40,983 nucleotides of DNA from Planctomycetota bacterium (GTDB lineage Bacteria > Planctomycetota > UBA11346). Of this stretch, positions 16,448-23,942 are shown piece after piece. A program made the position numbers and the translations under genes. The stretch's first letter is position 1, and each line of letters starts with the position of its first letter. The notes under the pieces were generated by a model. That model had not been told where the DNA came from, ran no database searches, and saw nothing but the letters and a program-made list of their open reading frames with translations. Where the stretch lies: positions 1-40,983 of the forward strand of contig JANQLF010000145.1 in the NCBI GenBank assembly GCA_028280785.1, read 5' to 3'.

Positions 16448-17530
16448 ATGTTTTTTAATCATGACCTACGCCAACGTGCTCAATTGCACGAACAATGGTT
16501 TCAACGTCAAAACGAAGAATTATTGGTCAATGTGTTTTGTTGCCGCCCTGTGCCGTATGGGGGACTAGACCTTGACGTAAGTCCCAAGGATATTTTGGAG
16601 CGCAGTTTACGTAATGCAGAATGTATGGCAGTGTTCCCCACTGATTGTATGATTAGTATGCGTCCAAATTTTGCTCCTGCATTTACGCCGGCTGTTGCTG
16701 GTGCTGGATTTAGTTATGACGAACACACGTCTTGGTCGATACATGAAGTCGATGAAATTGCCGATATTCATATAAACCGCTTTGATCCAAATCATCCTTT
16801 ATACGCAAAATTTCAAGAGCGCTTAGAACCATTATTAGACAATTGGTCGTGGGACACATTTTTACCTGCGACAAACGATTATACCGGATCCTTTGATATT
16901 TTGTGTGGTTTCGTTGGTTCTGAAGTTTTGGCTATTGCCCTTTATGAAGAACCTGAATTAGTTAAAGAAAAAGCACTAGAAGCAGCTGAATTTTTGAAAG
17001 ATATGATTGCCTACGAGTGTCGATTAATGCACGAGGCTGGTTTGGAAGATGGCATGGTTAATGCATTTAATATGTGGATGCCAGGCAACAATATTCTATT
17101 TACCGAGGATTTTTTTGCGCTCATCGGTGAGGAGCATTATCGTGAATTTTTATTGGACGTTGATGAGTTAGTCTTGTCTTCGTTGGATTACAGTCTCTTT
17201 CATACACACAGCGCAGGTTATAAATGTCTAAGCGGTGTTACCGATATTCCGCATATTTCAGCGATTGAATTTGGTAATGATCCGAATGGACCAGGATTAG
17301 AACAACGCATTGCCGTGGCGCAGCACATCCAGCAGCGAAATATTCCATTAAGCTTTGGTAGCTGGGAAATTCCGCAAAGCACAGTAGACATCGAAACATC
17401 AATCCATTCTTTGGACCGACGTGGTTTATTAATAGGGATCCAATCACCGAGCTTCGAAGAAGCCGCGGATCTTTATTTTATGGCTAAGGAGTTAGGTGTA
17501 CAACGGGAACTTGGTGTGGATACAGTATGA
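16448..17530 (+). CDS. Divergent URO-D family protein, paralogue 7 (HTH motif at zinc site)
   Basis: This 360-residue protein is URO-D-like in its second half, with a DEEHYREFLLDVDE-type helix, an L-F-H-T-H-S-A-G segment at the zinc position (H-x-H instead of H-x-C) and an SFGSWEIPQ strand near the end. The N-terminal half is poorly conserved relative to the other paralogues. ATG 16448 follows AGGAG (16435-16439) by 8 bases. It overlaps paralogue 8 by ATGA, so the two are made together and may form a heteromer. The function is unknown; it may be a methyltransferase with altered metal ligands. Confidence 0.7.
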   Translation: MFFNHDLRQRAQLHEQWFQRQNEELLVNVFCCRPVPYGGLDLDVSPKDILERSLRNAECMAVFPTDCMISMRPNFAPAFTPAVAGAGFSYDEHTSWSIHEVDEIADIHINRFDPNHPLYAKFQERLEPLLDNWSWDTFLPATNDYTGSFDILCGFVGSEVLAIALYEEPELVKEKALEAAEFLKDMIAYECRLMHEAGLEDGMVNAFNMWMPGNNILFTEDFFALIGEEHYREFLLDVDELVLSSLDYSLFHTHSAGYKCLSGVTDIPHISAIEFGNDPNGPGLEQRIAVAQHIQQRNIPLSFGSWEIPQSTVDIETSIHSLDRRGLLIGIQSPSFEEAADLYFMAKELGVQRELGVDTV

Positions 17531-18468
17531 AGTTTGAAGCAATAGCCTATGAACATGCAGCTGCATTAATTAGTCAGGATCCGTGGGATGTCTCACGTAA
17601 TGCGGAGTTATTGTGTCAAGCCCAGTCAGCTGCGATTGAACGTTATCAGTATTTATGCTCTGTAGTTGGTCTTGATATTTATAATATTGAAATTGAGGCC
17701 TATGGGTGCGAAATCTTACGTGGCGAATCGGGTAGTGTGCCAGTTGCTGGCGATCCGCTTTTTGTTGAAACGGATGAATTATTATCGTTAAATCTTAATC
17801 CGAAACGTGATGGACGCCTGCCAATGATTTTTTCAGCCGCGCATCTGTTGCGGCAGGCCTTTCCTAATTTGGATATTAAAATACCTATTTCAGGTCCGTT
17901 TACCATTGCTTGCCATTTAATTGGTATGGAGAATATGATTTGTGAATTATTTACTGAGCCAGAAGACAGCGTTCATGTATTAAATCATTTGGCCGATCAA
18001 CAAATAAAGGTTGTGCAGGAAGCTAATGCGAAGGGCTTCGGCATCAGCCTTTTTGAATCCTCAGTGACACCACCATTGTTATCGCCAGATTTATTTACCA
18101 ATTATGTGCAACCAGTATTGAAGCGTATTTTGGAGGTCTGTGCGTGCACTTCGCAACTGATTATTGGTGGTAATACCCAGCCAATTGTCGCAGCAATATG
18201 TGCCTTGCCATGTGATTATATTATTTGCCCAGTCGAAACAGATCAGGCATTGTTTATGCAAGATGTTGCTAAGCGTAAACAACATGTACGGATCAATATG
18301 AATCCGTCGGTATTTTTACCTGGTTGTAAAAATGAAGCATTAGCAGAATTTGAACGCGTTTATGTAGTAGCCAAAGATTGGCCTAATGTATCCGTTGGTG
18401 CCTTATTGCCGTATGATGCTGATCCTGATGTAGTCCAGCGCGTTATTAATGTTGCAGCTACGCGTTAA
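17527..18468 (+). CDS. Divergent URO-D family protein, paralogue 8 (no H-x-C site)
   Basis: This 313-residue URO-D-like protein has recognisable features: an ISGPFTIACHLIG strand, a helix ending in SPDLFTNYVQPVLKRI, and a barrel strand before IIGGNTQP. That strand lies where the zinc H-x-C would be, yet it has no His or Cys, and no late Cys ligand is seen. It is therefore probably non-catalytic for thiol or metal-dependent transfer, or acts differently. It is translationally coupled to paralogue 7 (4-bp overlap) and overlaps the convergent radical SAM gene by 11 bp. A structural or regulatory partner of paralogue 7 is possible. Confidence 0.68.
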   Translation: MKFEAIAYEHAAALISQDPWDVSRNAELLCQAQSAAIERYQYLCSVVGLDIYNIEIEAYGCEILRGESGSVPVAGDPLFVETDELLSLNLNPKRDGRLPMIFSAAHLLRQAFPNLDIKIPISGPFTIACHLIGMENMICELFTEPEDSVHVLNHLADQQIKVVQEANAKGFGISLFESSVTPPLLSPDLFTNYVQPVLKRILEVCACTSQLIIGGNTQPIVAAICALPCDYIICPVETDQALFMQDVAKRKQHVRINMNPSVFLPGCKNEALAEFERVYVVAKDWPNVSVGALLPYDADPDVVQRVINVAATR

Positions 18469-19375
18469 GCTGTTTTTGCAATTTATTGAGAAATAATTGT
18501 TTGTTATGACACCAGTCTCCGCTGACCAAAATATCTGATGGGGCATCGGCAATAATACGTTGGATATATTGATCTATGCGAAGTTCTCGAATAAAAGCTC
18601 CTGCTTGTTGCAAATACCATGCTTCGCTAGGGGCAGTGATATCACCATTCTTAAATGCGCGTTCGTAGGGTGTGTTTTTCATAATATGTAAATTATGCAA
18701 CTTCACCGAGCGAATGGGTAATGAGGCGGCGAGCTGTCCCAGGCGTTTACCGACATCATCACCTTCATCAGGTAAGCCGATCATAAAATGCACACATAAA
18801 TCAAATGATTTATAGGCACAACGCTTAATTGCATCATGAAAACAAGCAACGTCATGGCCACGGTTAATGCGTTTGAGAACGTGATCGCGATCACTCTGCA
18901 AGCCAATTTCGACTGTCAGAAAACAGTCTTGGCCCAATTGGTCAAGAAAATCAATAATGTCCTGTTCTAAGCAATCTGGCCTAGTAGAAATACTTGCACC
19001 AACACATTCGGGTAATGAATAGGGTAAGTCTGCGTAAATACTTCGTAATTGATCGAGTGGTGCATAGGTGTTGGAAAATGCTTGATAATACGCAATGAAT
19101 CCATCGACCTCGCCATGACGACGGCGCAAAGCAAGGCGTCCGCGATCCCATTGATCCATTAAATCATTGTGCGAGCGCAAGCGCGGTGCAAAGCCGTCGT
19201 TGTTGCAATAAGTGCAACCACTTGATTGAGCATTAATATTTGGACAGGAGAAACCTGCATTTAAGCACAGCTTACGAATGTGTTTACCTGGAAAGCGTTG
19301 CTCAAGATATTTTCGATATGGATTAAAAAACACTGGTTCAAAACTTGAACCAGTGTTTGATAATCGCAAGCGCAT
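18458..19375 (-). CDS. YhcC-type radical SAM protein
   Basis: This 305-residue protein has the radical SAM cysteines C44, C54 and C57 in GFSCPN...GCTYCN. The first gap is 9 residues, where E. coli YhcC has 11. A VGASISTRPDCL segment and LTVEIGLQSD follow, as in the YhcC (TIGR01212-type) family. The family's role is poorly defined; tRNA- or iron-sulfur-related functions have been suggested. ATG 19375 lacks a good ribosome site, and the first 14 codons are not typical of the family, which starts near VFFNPYRKYL; a GTG at codon 15 is an alternative. A terminator-like hairpin overlaps codons 6-17. Confidence 0.85.
   Translation of the reverse strand: MRLRLSNTGSSFEPVFFNPYRKYLEQRFPGKHIRKLCLNAGFSCPNINAQSSGCTYCNNDGFAPRLRSHNDLMDQWDRGRLALRRRHGEVDGFIAYYQAFSNTYAPLDQLRSIYADLPYSLPECVGASISTRPDCLEQDIIDFLDQLGQDCFLTVEIGLQSDRDHVLKRINRGHDVACFHDAIKRCAYKSFDLCVHFMIGLPDEGDDVGKRLGQLAASLPIRSVKLHNLHIMKNTPYERAFKNGDITAPSEAWYLQQAGAFIRELRIDQYIQRIIADAPSDILVSGDWCHNKQLFLNKLQKQLNA
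19325..19358 (-). terminator. Terminator-like hairpin inside the 5' end of the radical SAM gene
   Basis: Perfect 14-bp arms (19328-19341 and 19345-19358) surround a 3-nt spacer. Read on the minus strand, the stem ends in a run of six T followed by AATC, the form of an intrinsic terminator. It would stop minus-strand transcription arriving from the nrdJ side. Because it overlaps codons 6-17 of the annotated radical SAM gene, it could also act as an attenuator, or it may mean that the true start is further in. Confidence 0.6.
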
Positions 19376-19493
19376 TTAAATGAGAACTCTTTTCATTTAC
19401 GCTAGCTTCTGCGAGCGGCGAACGCCGATGAACGGTCCGAGCTACTTGCGAGGGAATTTTCGGAGCTTTAAGCGGAGAAAATGAGTGAAGATT

Positions 19494-19536
19494 TCGATGC
19501 GGCTTGCACGGTCAGGCCGCATCGAGAACCGTGCAA
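19494..19536. repeat. Two interleaved perfect inverted repeats (A-B-A'-B')
   Basis: Arm A 19494-19503 pairs with A' 19516-19525 (10 bp), and arm B 19504-19512 pairs with B' 19528-19536 (9 bp). The order is A-B-A'-B', with only 0, 3 and 2 nt between the segments. The connecting loops are too short for both stems to form at once as a normal pseudoknot, so two mutually exclusive hairpins are expected. Confidence 0.6.
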
Positions 19537-19581
19537 AGAGAGCGGGGGGCTTGAGGTGAATCAGGTAAATGCGAAGCATTT

Positions 19582-19604
19582 AAAAAAGCACGGGCGTGCT
19601 TTTT
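19582..19604 (-). terminator. Intrinsic terminator of nrdJ, bidirectional form
   Basis: AAAAAGCACG (19583-19592) and CGTGCTTTTT (19595-19604) form a near-perfect hairpin with A and T tracts on its two sides. On the minus strand it lies about 54 bp after the nrdJ stop codon and is followed by T residues. The symmetrical A/T flanks mean it could also stop plus-strand transcripts. Confidence 0.75.
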
Positions 19605-19657
19605 GGCCTGAGAATAGGCAACTTTATGTTGCCGTGGACCAGAGCCCCCCAAAACAA

Positions 19658-21892
19658 CTAAATGATCTCACACTTACCGCCCGCGCAGGCAATAGTTTCT
19701 TCGAGCGTGGTATTGTCGCGCTCTTCTTGCAGCAACTCGTAGTTCACTTGTACGTATTCGCGTTGCAGGTCTTCCCACAACTTACAGTTGTGCACACGCT
19801 TCAAGCAACGAGTCATTTTGAGAACATCATTGTTGAAATAGTTGCGGGCGAATTTTTGTGCGCGGCGGACCCAGTCACGCTTGCCTTCGTTTACCATTGA
19901 GATGGCTTCATAAACGCGTTTTGGTAAGCTTGGGTCTACTGGTGCCTCGAGATCTTCACCACGGCCAAGGGTACAGTCGCAGGCTGCCCACAAGTTATCG
20001 TCGAATACTTTCATGCCGTCGACGATTAAGCCGGAAGACATGATCGCGCCCACACCGTAATTGGCGACGATTTCATCGCAGGTCCACACTTCTGCGAAAG
20101 GTGCTTGTGGGTAATCGAGGTCACCACCATCAGGTAGCAAGGAAATACCAGCAAAATAATCACGATTTTCAAAGATATAATCAGCAATCTCTTCCCATTC
20201 GTGGTCGCGAACGGTAATCGTGTTGGATACGTTGTGCGATAACCATGGCTTCACGCATTTGTCATCGCGCTTACCGGCGTCAATCCAATTGGATTTAGTG
20301 AGTTTGACGTGCTCGAGCAGGTCAACAGCCGATAATTCTTTTTTGATTTTAGCTTTTTCGTTGGCTTCGATGCAGAAGGTGATCACTACATCAGTACCGT
20401 TCGGGTTCCACACTGATTTTTCAACCGCATGTGGGTTGTGCAGATTAAAGTATTGCGCAATCGGCTCGTCTTCGTTGGCTTGGGCGCGACGGAAATAACG
20501 GCGCGCGTGATGTGGGTGAATACCCGAGCTGGTGCCAAGGATGCAGCTGGTGGTACCAGCAGGTTTTACGCAGGTGCAGCGTGCAGCAGGATTAATACCG
20601 ATGCGCTCAGCGGTCTCTTCGTTGACGTCGAGAATTAATTTAGCCATGCGCTTTTGTACATCAGGATCAAAAGCGAGTTCAGGATTTTCCATCATCCCAG
20701 TCATCGATACACCGAGGAGTGCTTCGCGTTGAGCGATGCGCTTACTGGTTTCACCGAGATAGTCGAAATCGGTGTAGTCAGCTTGGAAGGTACCGAGGAT
20801 GGCAGCCGCGCGCGTGGCAACGGCAAATTCTTCTTCGTTTTTAATGCCGCCCATGTTGATTTCACACAAATTACAGAAGGCCCAACCTGATCGACCATCA
20901 ATTTGTGGGTACAAACCAATTTCCACACATGGGTTATAGGTAACGTCGCGGTCATCAGCCCATACGAAGCCAGGCTCACCAAATTCGCGCACTGATGTCA
21001 TCAGCGTGTCGAATTGTTCGCGGGTGGTTTCGTTGCGAATTAACATTGCCGAGTTATTTGAACGTGCACGTTGTGGGTTTTCCATAAACCAGTTGCCGGT
21101 TTTCGCTTGAGCCATTTCGTGGTCGTTAGGCGAGAACATACAGATGGTGGCACTACGGCGTACACCACCGGATAAAACTGCGTCAGAGGCATGCATGAGA
21201 ACGTCATAGGCATCTATCGGGCGCAGATACTCTTGGCCATCATCAATGCAGCGCTCGATTAATGAACGAATTAATCCGAGGCTGCGCTCAAGTGGTTCAG
21301 GGCCGGGTGCCTTACCACAGCCACCGGAAATTTCTGCACCTTTTGGACGAATTTGTGAATAATCGAACTCAACGGTTTGATCAGCATACTCAGCAAATGG
21401 CTGATCAGCATCGAAATAACTTGATAATAAAATGCCGAGGGAGTCAGCCCAGCCCTCGATAGAGTCTTCAACCACGTGCACTTTATGGTGGCCACTTGGT
21501 CGGCTAATTTTTGGCAAGCGTTGAATGTGATGTGGTTGGACTGAGAAACCAACGCCACAGCCGCAGAGTAAAAGCCACAGGGCTTCTTGGAAAAATTTAG
21601 GGCGATCGCAGTAGGAAGTAGTGCAATTATAAATACGCGCGTGCTTATTTAAAATTGGATGACCGCCAAATTGCAAAGCGCGTTGTGAACCAAGGACCAG
21701 ACGATTGTGCATGGCGTCTTGGACCGTCTCCAAGAGATCGTCTACGTTCACATTGCGGCGCTTGAAGTGTTCGCGGTGCATATCCACCACTCGTTGCGCG
21801 GCTTCAGCAAAGGTCTCGCGTCGTTTTTGCTCTGGCATGTAGCGAGAGTATTTGCTGGTGAAAACGTAGTCCTGGAGTTCTTTGACGGTCAT
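19658..21892 (-). CDS. nrdJ: Class II adenosylcobalamin-dependent ribonucleotide reductase
   Basis: This 744-residue protein is the length of monomeric class II reductases of the Lactobacillus RTPR type. It has the finger-loop N320-x-C322-x-E324 (NPCVE), the redox-active C90 near the N-terminus and a C-terminal C736-x4-C741 pair that accepts electrons from thioredoxin. It makes deoxynucleotides with or without oxygen using adenosylcobalamin, which suits a facultative anaerobe and adds to the B12 demand of this locus. ATG 21892 has TAGGAG 6 bases upstream. Two NrdR-like boxes lie upstream and a terminator downstream. I see no intein or frameshift. Confidence 0.95.
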   Translation of the reverse strand: MTVKELQDYVFTSKYSRYMPEQKRRETFAEAAQRVVDMHREHFKRRNVNVDDLLETVQDAMHNRLVLGSQRALQFGGHPILNKHARIYNCTTSYCDRPKFFQEALWLLLCGCGVGFSVQPHHIQRLPKISRPSGHHKVHVVEDSIEGWADSLGILLSSYFDADQPFAEYADQTVEFDYSQIRPKGAEISGGCGKAPGPEPLERSLGLIRSLIERCIDDGQEYLRPIDAYDVLMHASDAVLSGGVRRSATICMFSPNDHEMAQAKTGNWFMENPQRARSNNSAMLIRNETTREQFDTLMTSVREFGEPGFVWADDRDVTYNPCVEIGLYPQIDGRSGWAFCNLCEINMGGIKNEEEFAVATRAAAILGTFQADYTDFDYLGETSKRIAQREALLGVSMTGMMENPELAFDPDVQKRMAKLILDVNEETAERIGINPAARCTCVKPAGTTSCILGTSSGIHPHHARRYFRRAQANEDEPIAQYFNLHNPHAVEKSVWNPNGTDVVITFCIEANEKAKIKKELSAVDLLEHVKLTKSNWIDAGKRDDKCVKPWLSHNVSNTITVRDHEWEEIADYIFENRDYFAGISLLPDGGDLDYPQAPFAEVWTCDEIVANYGVGAIMSSGLIVDGMKVFDDNLWAACDCTLGRGEDLEAPVDPSLPKRVYEAISMVNEGKRDWVRRAQKFARNYFNNDVLKMTRCLKRVHNCKLWEDLQREYVQVNYELLQEERDNTTLEETIACAGGKCEII

Positions 21893-22155
21893 AAACGCTC
21901 CTAAGCGGGGTGGTGGTGAGGGTTTAGAGCAAAAAAATGAACACTACATGTTGTTGTGGGAAGAAGGTGTTACCTACTAGATATTGTATGTCAACGAAAA
22001 AGCGAAGGGACTAAGACAAGCATGCGTGGACATGCAAAAGATTGATGCAACTGCTTCAGCTTTTTGAAATCAAGACATTTATTTTAGGAAATACTTTCCC
22101 TTTTTAGATTCAGTCGCTAAGTATTGAACAAAAAGGTCTGTTTGGGTGCTCTATT
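21893..22155. promoter_or_regulatory. nrdJ/plsC divergent region with a pair of NrdR-like boxes
   Basis: Two 16-bp sites resemble the NrdR box (ACACTATATATTGTGT): 21941-21956 (12 of 16 matches) and 21974-21989 (12 of 16). They are 33 bp apart, close to three helical turns, as is usual for NrdR. They lie 49-97 bp upstream of the nrdJ start, where the nrdJ promoter should be. The remainder (21990-22155) is AT-rich and should hold the promoter of the acyltransferase gene; no further gene was seen. Confidence 0.5.
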
Positions 22156-22905
22156 ATGATTAATCGCATTGTTGGCGTATGTATTTTGTGCTTTATGGCG
22201 CTTACTTCAGTTCCATTTTTTTTGGTATGTCTTGTTGTTTGGTTCCTGACGGTTTTTTTTGATCGTCGTTTGTCGCTCTTGCATCAATTAACCTGTTGTT
22301 GGGGAGCGCTTTATGTGTGGATCTTCCCCTTTTGGCGCGTCAAGGTACACAATCGTGATAAATTCAAATCAAATGAAGCCTATTTAGTGGTTTCCAATCA
22401 TCAAAGCCAACTAGATATATTGATCTGCTTTAGTTTGAGAAAACATTTTAAATGGGTGTCCAAGGCCGAAGTGTTTTTAGTGCCGTTCATCGGATGGAAT
22501 ATGTACCTCAACCGTTATATCAGATTAAGACGGGGACAGCTCAGTAGCGTGCGGCGCATGTATCAGGATTGCATCGATACCTTGGCTAGCGGTTCTTCTG
22601 TATTTATTTTCCCAGAGGGAACCCGTTCAGCAACGTCAGAACCTGGCGAATTCAAACCGGGAGCTTTTTCTATCGCAAAACGAGCGAAGGTGCCAATTTT
22701 GCCAATTGCTATCAGTGGTACTAGTGAAGCCCTACCTAAAAATAGTCTAAATTTTCATGGGTGTACACTGCTGGAACTGACTGTTCTTGATCCAATTCCG
22801 AGGGAAACAGTCGCGTCTATGGAAGCGCAAGAGTTGGCTATTTATTGTAAACAGCAAATTGTGATGCATCTGGGCGAAGGCCCTAAAGAGGTTCAACCAA
22901 CTTAG
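22156..22905 (+). CDS. PlsC-like 1-acylglycerol-3-phosphate acyltransferase, copy 1
   Basis: This 249-residue inner-membrane acyltransferase has an N-terminal hydrophobic segment (about residues 5-35). It then shows the catalytic NHQSQLD (H-x4-D), the glycerophosphate-binding FPEGTRS and a later VPILPIAISGT motif. It adds the second acyl chain to lysophosphatidic acid in phospholipid synthesis. A close paralogue follows at 23023, evidently a tandem duplication. No strong ribosome site precedes ATG 22156. Other lysophospholipid acyltransferases of the same fold are possible. Confidence 0.88.
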   Translation: MINRIVGVCILCFMALTSVPFFLVCLVVWFLTVFFDRRLSLLHQLTCCWGALYVWIFPFWRVKVHNRDKFKSNEAYLVVSNHQSQLDILICFSLRKHFKWVSKAEVFLVPFIGWNMYLNRYIRLRRGQLSSVRRMYQDCIDTLASGSSVFIFPEGTRSATSEPGEFKPGAFSIAKRAKVPILPIAISGTSEALPKNSLNFHGCTLLELTVLDPIPRETVASMEAQELAIYCKQQIVMHLGEGPKEVQPT

Positions 22906-23022
22906 CCATAGATATCTGCCACAAACCCATTGCCAAACACGACTTGTTTAAGATCATAAGTGCTCACTTATGTAGGTGTCAATGGGAGTTCATGCTGTCT
23001 TGGGGCGGCAAGCAAATCACTT

Positions 23023-23760
23023 ATGGGCAAACTAATCGCACTCCTGTATTGGACCTTTATTTTTGTCAGTGCACCATTGTTTTTTTGCTTAAATATCATT
23101 GCTTGGTTTTTGACCATCGCTTTTGATCGCCGTTTAGCTGTTTTACATTGGATGACCTCCTTTTGGGCACGCACGTATTTATTTACTTCTCCATTTTGGA
23201 AGGGATTGGTTCTTGATCGCGATAAGTGGGATAACAAAAAAGCTTACGTGGTGGTTTCGAACCATCAGAGTCAACTGGATATCATGATTTCTTTTTGTGT
23301 GTTTAAGCATTTTAAGTGGGTGTCGAAACGCGAAATGTTTTGGGTGCCCTGTGTTGGTTGGACTATGTTTTTAAATCGCTATATCGGTTTACGCCGCGGC
23401 AATCTCAGTAGTGTGCGCCAGATGTATAATGATTGTATTAAAGCTATTGAATCGGGCAGTTCAGTATTTTTATTTCCAGAAGGTACGCGTTCAAAAGATG
23501 GTGAAGTTAGTGATTTCAAGGGTGGTGCGTTTGCTATTGCCAAGCGGGCAAAGGTACCGGTTTTACTAATAGCTATTTCAGGTACTGCTGAAGCGTTGCC
23601 CAAAAATAAAATGCTGATGATGGGTAAGCATACATTGAAAATTAAAGTGTTAGGTGAAATCCCTGTAGAAGAAGTTGAAGCATTGTCAGAGAAAGAGCTC
23701 GCTACGATGGCTCGTGAACGCATCATTGAGGGTGTTTCCGAGCTTGATCAGATCAATTAG
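23023..23760 (+). CDS. PlsC-like acyltransferase, copy 2 (tandem paralogue)
   Basis: This protein is 245 residues from ATG 23023; the open frame extends upstream to 22960. The N-terminal hydrophobic segment, NHQSQLD, FPEGTRS and VPVLLIAISGT motifs repeat those of the preceding gene, with long identical stretches such as KHFKWVSK and ISGT-EALPKN. The genes are 117 bp apart with no terminator seen between them. Retaining two copies suggests different acyl preferences. The ribosome site is poor, so the start is uncertain. Confidence 0.87.
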   Translation: MGKLIALLYWTFIFVSAPLFFCLNIIAWFLTIAFDRRLAVLHWMTSFWARTYLFTSPFWKGLVLDRDKWDNKKAYVVVSNHQSQLDIMISFCVFKHFKWVSKREMFWVPCVGWTMFLNRYIGLRRGNLSSVRQMYNDCIKAIESGSSVFLFPEGTRSKDGEVSDFKGGAFAIAKRAKVPVLLIAISGTAEALPKNKMLMMGKHTLKIKVLGEIPVEEVEALSEKELATMARERIIEGVSELDQIN

Positions 23761-23867
23761 GCTAATTTTCCTCCTAAGTACTGTTAGTTTAACAATCTAG
23801 ATACTTATATCCAAATATCAGAAAATTGAATGACTTTCCATGCGTATCATGCATAATTAATATAATA

Positions 23868-23881
23868 AGATATTGATATCT
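23868..23881. promoter_or_regulatory. Palindrome upstream of the dihaem cytochrome gene
   Basis: AGATAT and ATATCT (23868-23881) are inverted with a TG centre in the 182-bp gap 23761-23942. A TATAAT (23861-23866) overlaps its left side. It contains TTGAT but does not match the full FNR site. No other structure was noticed in this gap. Confidence 0.25.
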
Positions 23882-23942
23882 ATTTATTGGAAGAATGAGG
23901 TCTACGCTAGAAGGTGACCGTCTGTGCACATGGAGACAAATA

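Larger units (their letters stand above)
19376..19657. other. Structured 282-bp intergenic region (candidate ncRNA)
   Basis: This gap between nrdJ and the radical SAM gene is packed with inverted repeats. CGGCG/CGCCG occurs at 19416-19427. The 10-bp arms 19494-19503/19516-19525 are interleaved with the 9-bp arms 19504-19512/19528-19536. GGGGGGCT (19544-19551) pairs with AGCCCCCC (19643-19650) and encloses three hairpins: 19566-19582, 19583-19604 and 19617-19633. The left part (about 19410-19550) is visibly more GC-rich than the flanks. I recognise no known RNA family. It could be a 3' UTR structure, a small RNA or a mobile repeat. Confidence 0.5.

Noticed and set aside
19494-19536. Classical H-type pseudoknot
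   Set aside because: The arm order fits, but the connecting segments are 0, 3 and 2 nt long against stems of 9-10 bp, too short to cross the grooves. Alternative hairpins are more likely.
19544-19650. tmRNA or 4.5S RNA suggested by the GGGGGGCT start
   Set aside because: There is no tRNA-like end, no tag-reading frame and no SRP loop motif; the G-run simply pairs with the C-run.
19481-19657. Plus-strand open frame running into nrdJ (starting MSEDFDAAC)
   Set aside because: Most of it is antisense to nrdJ, it runs through the hairpins, and it has no recognisable domain.
23868-23881. FNR site before the dihaem cytochrome
   Set aside because: TTGAT is present but the second half is ATTTA instead of ATCAA; only a palindrome can be claimed.
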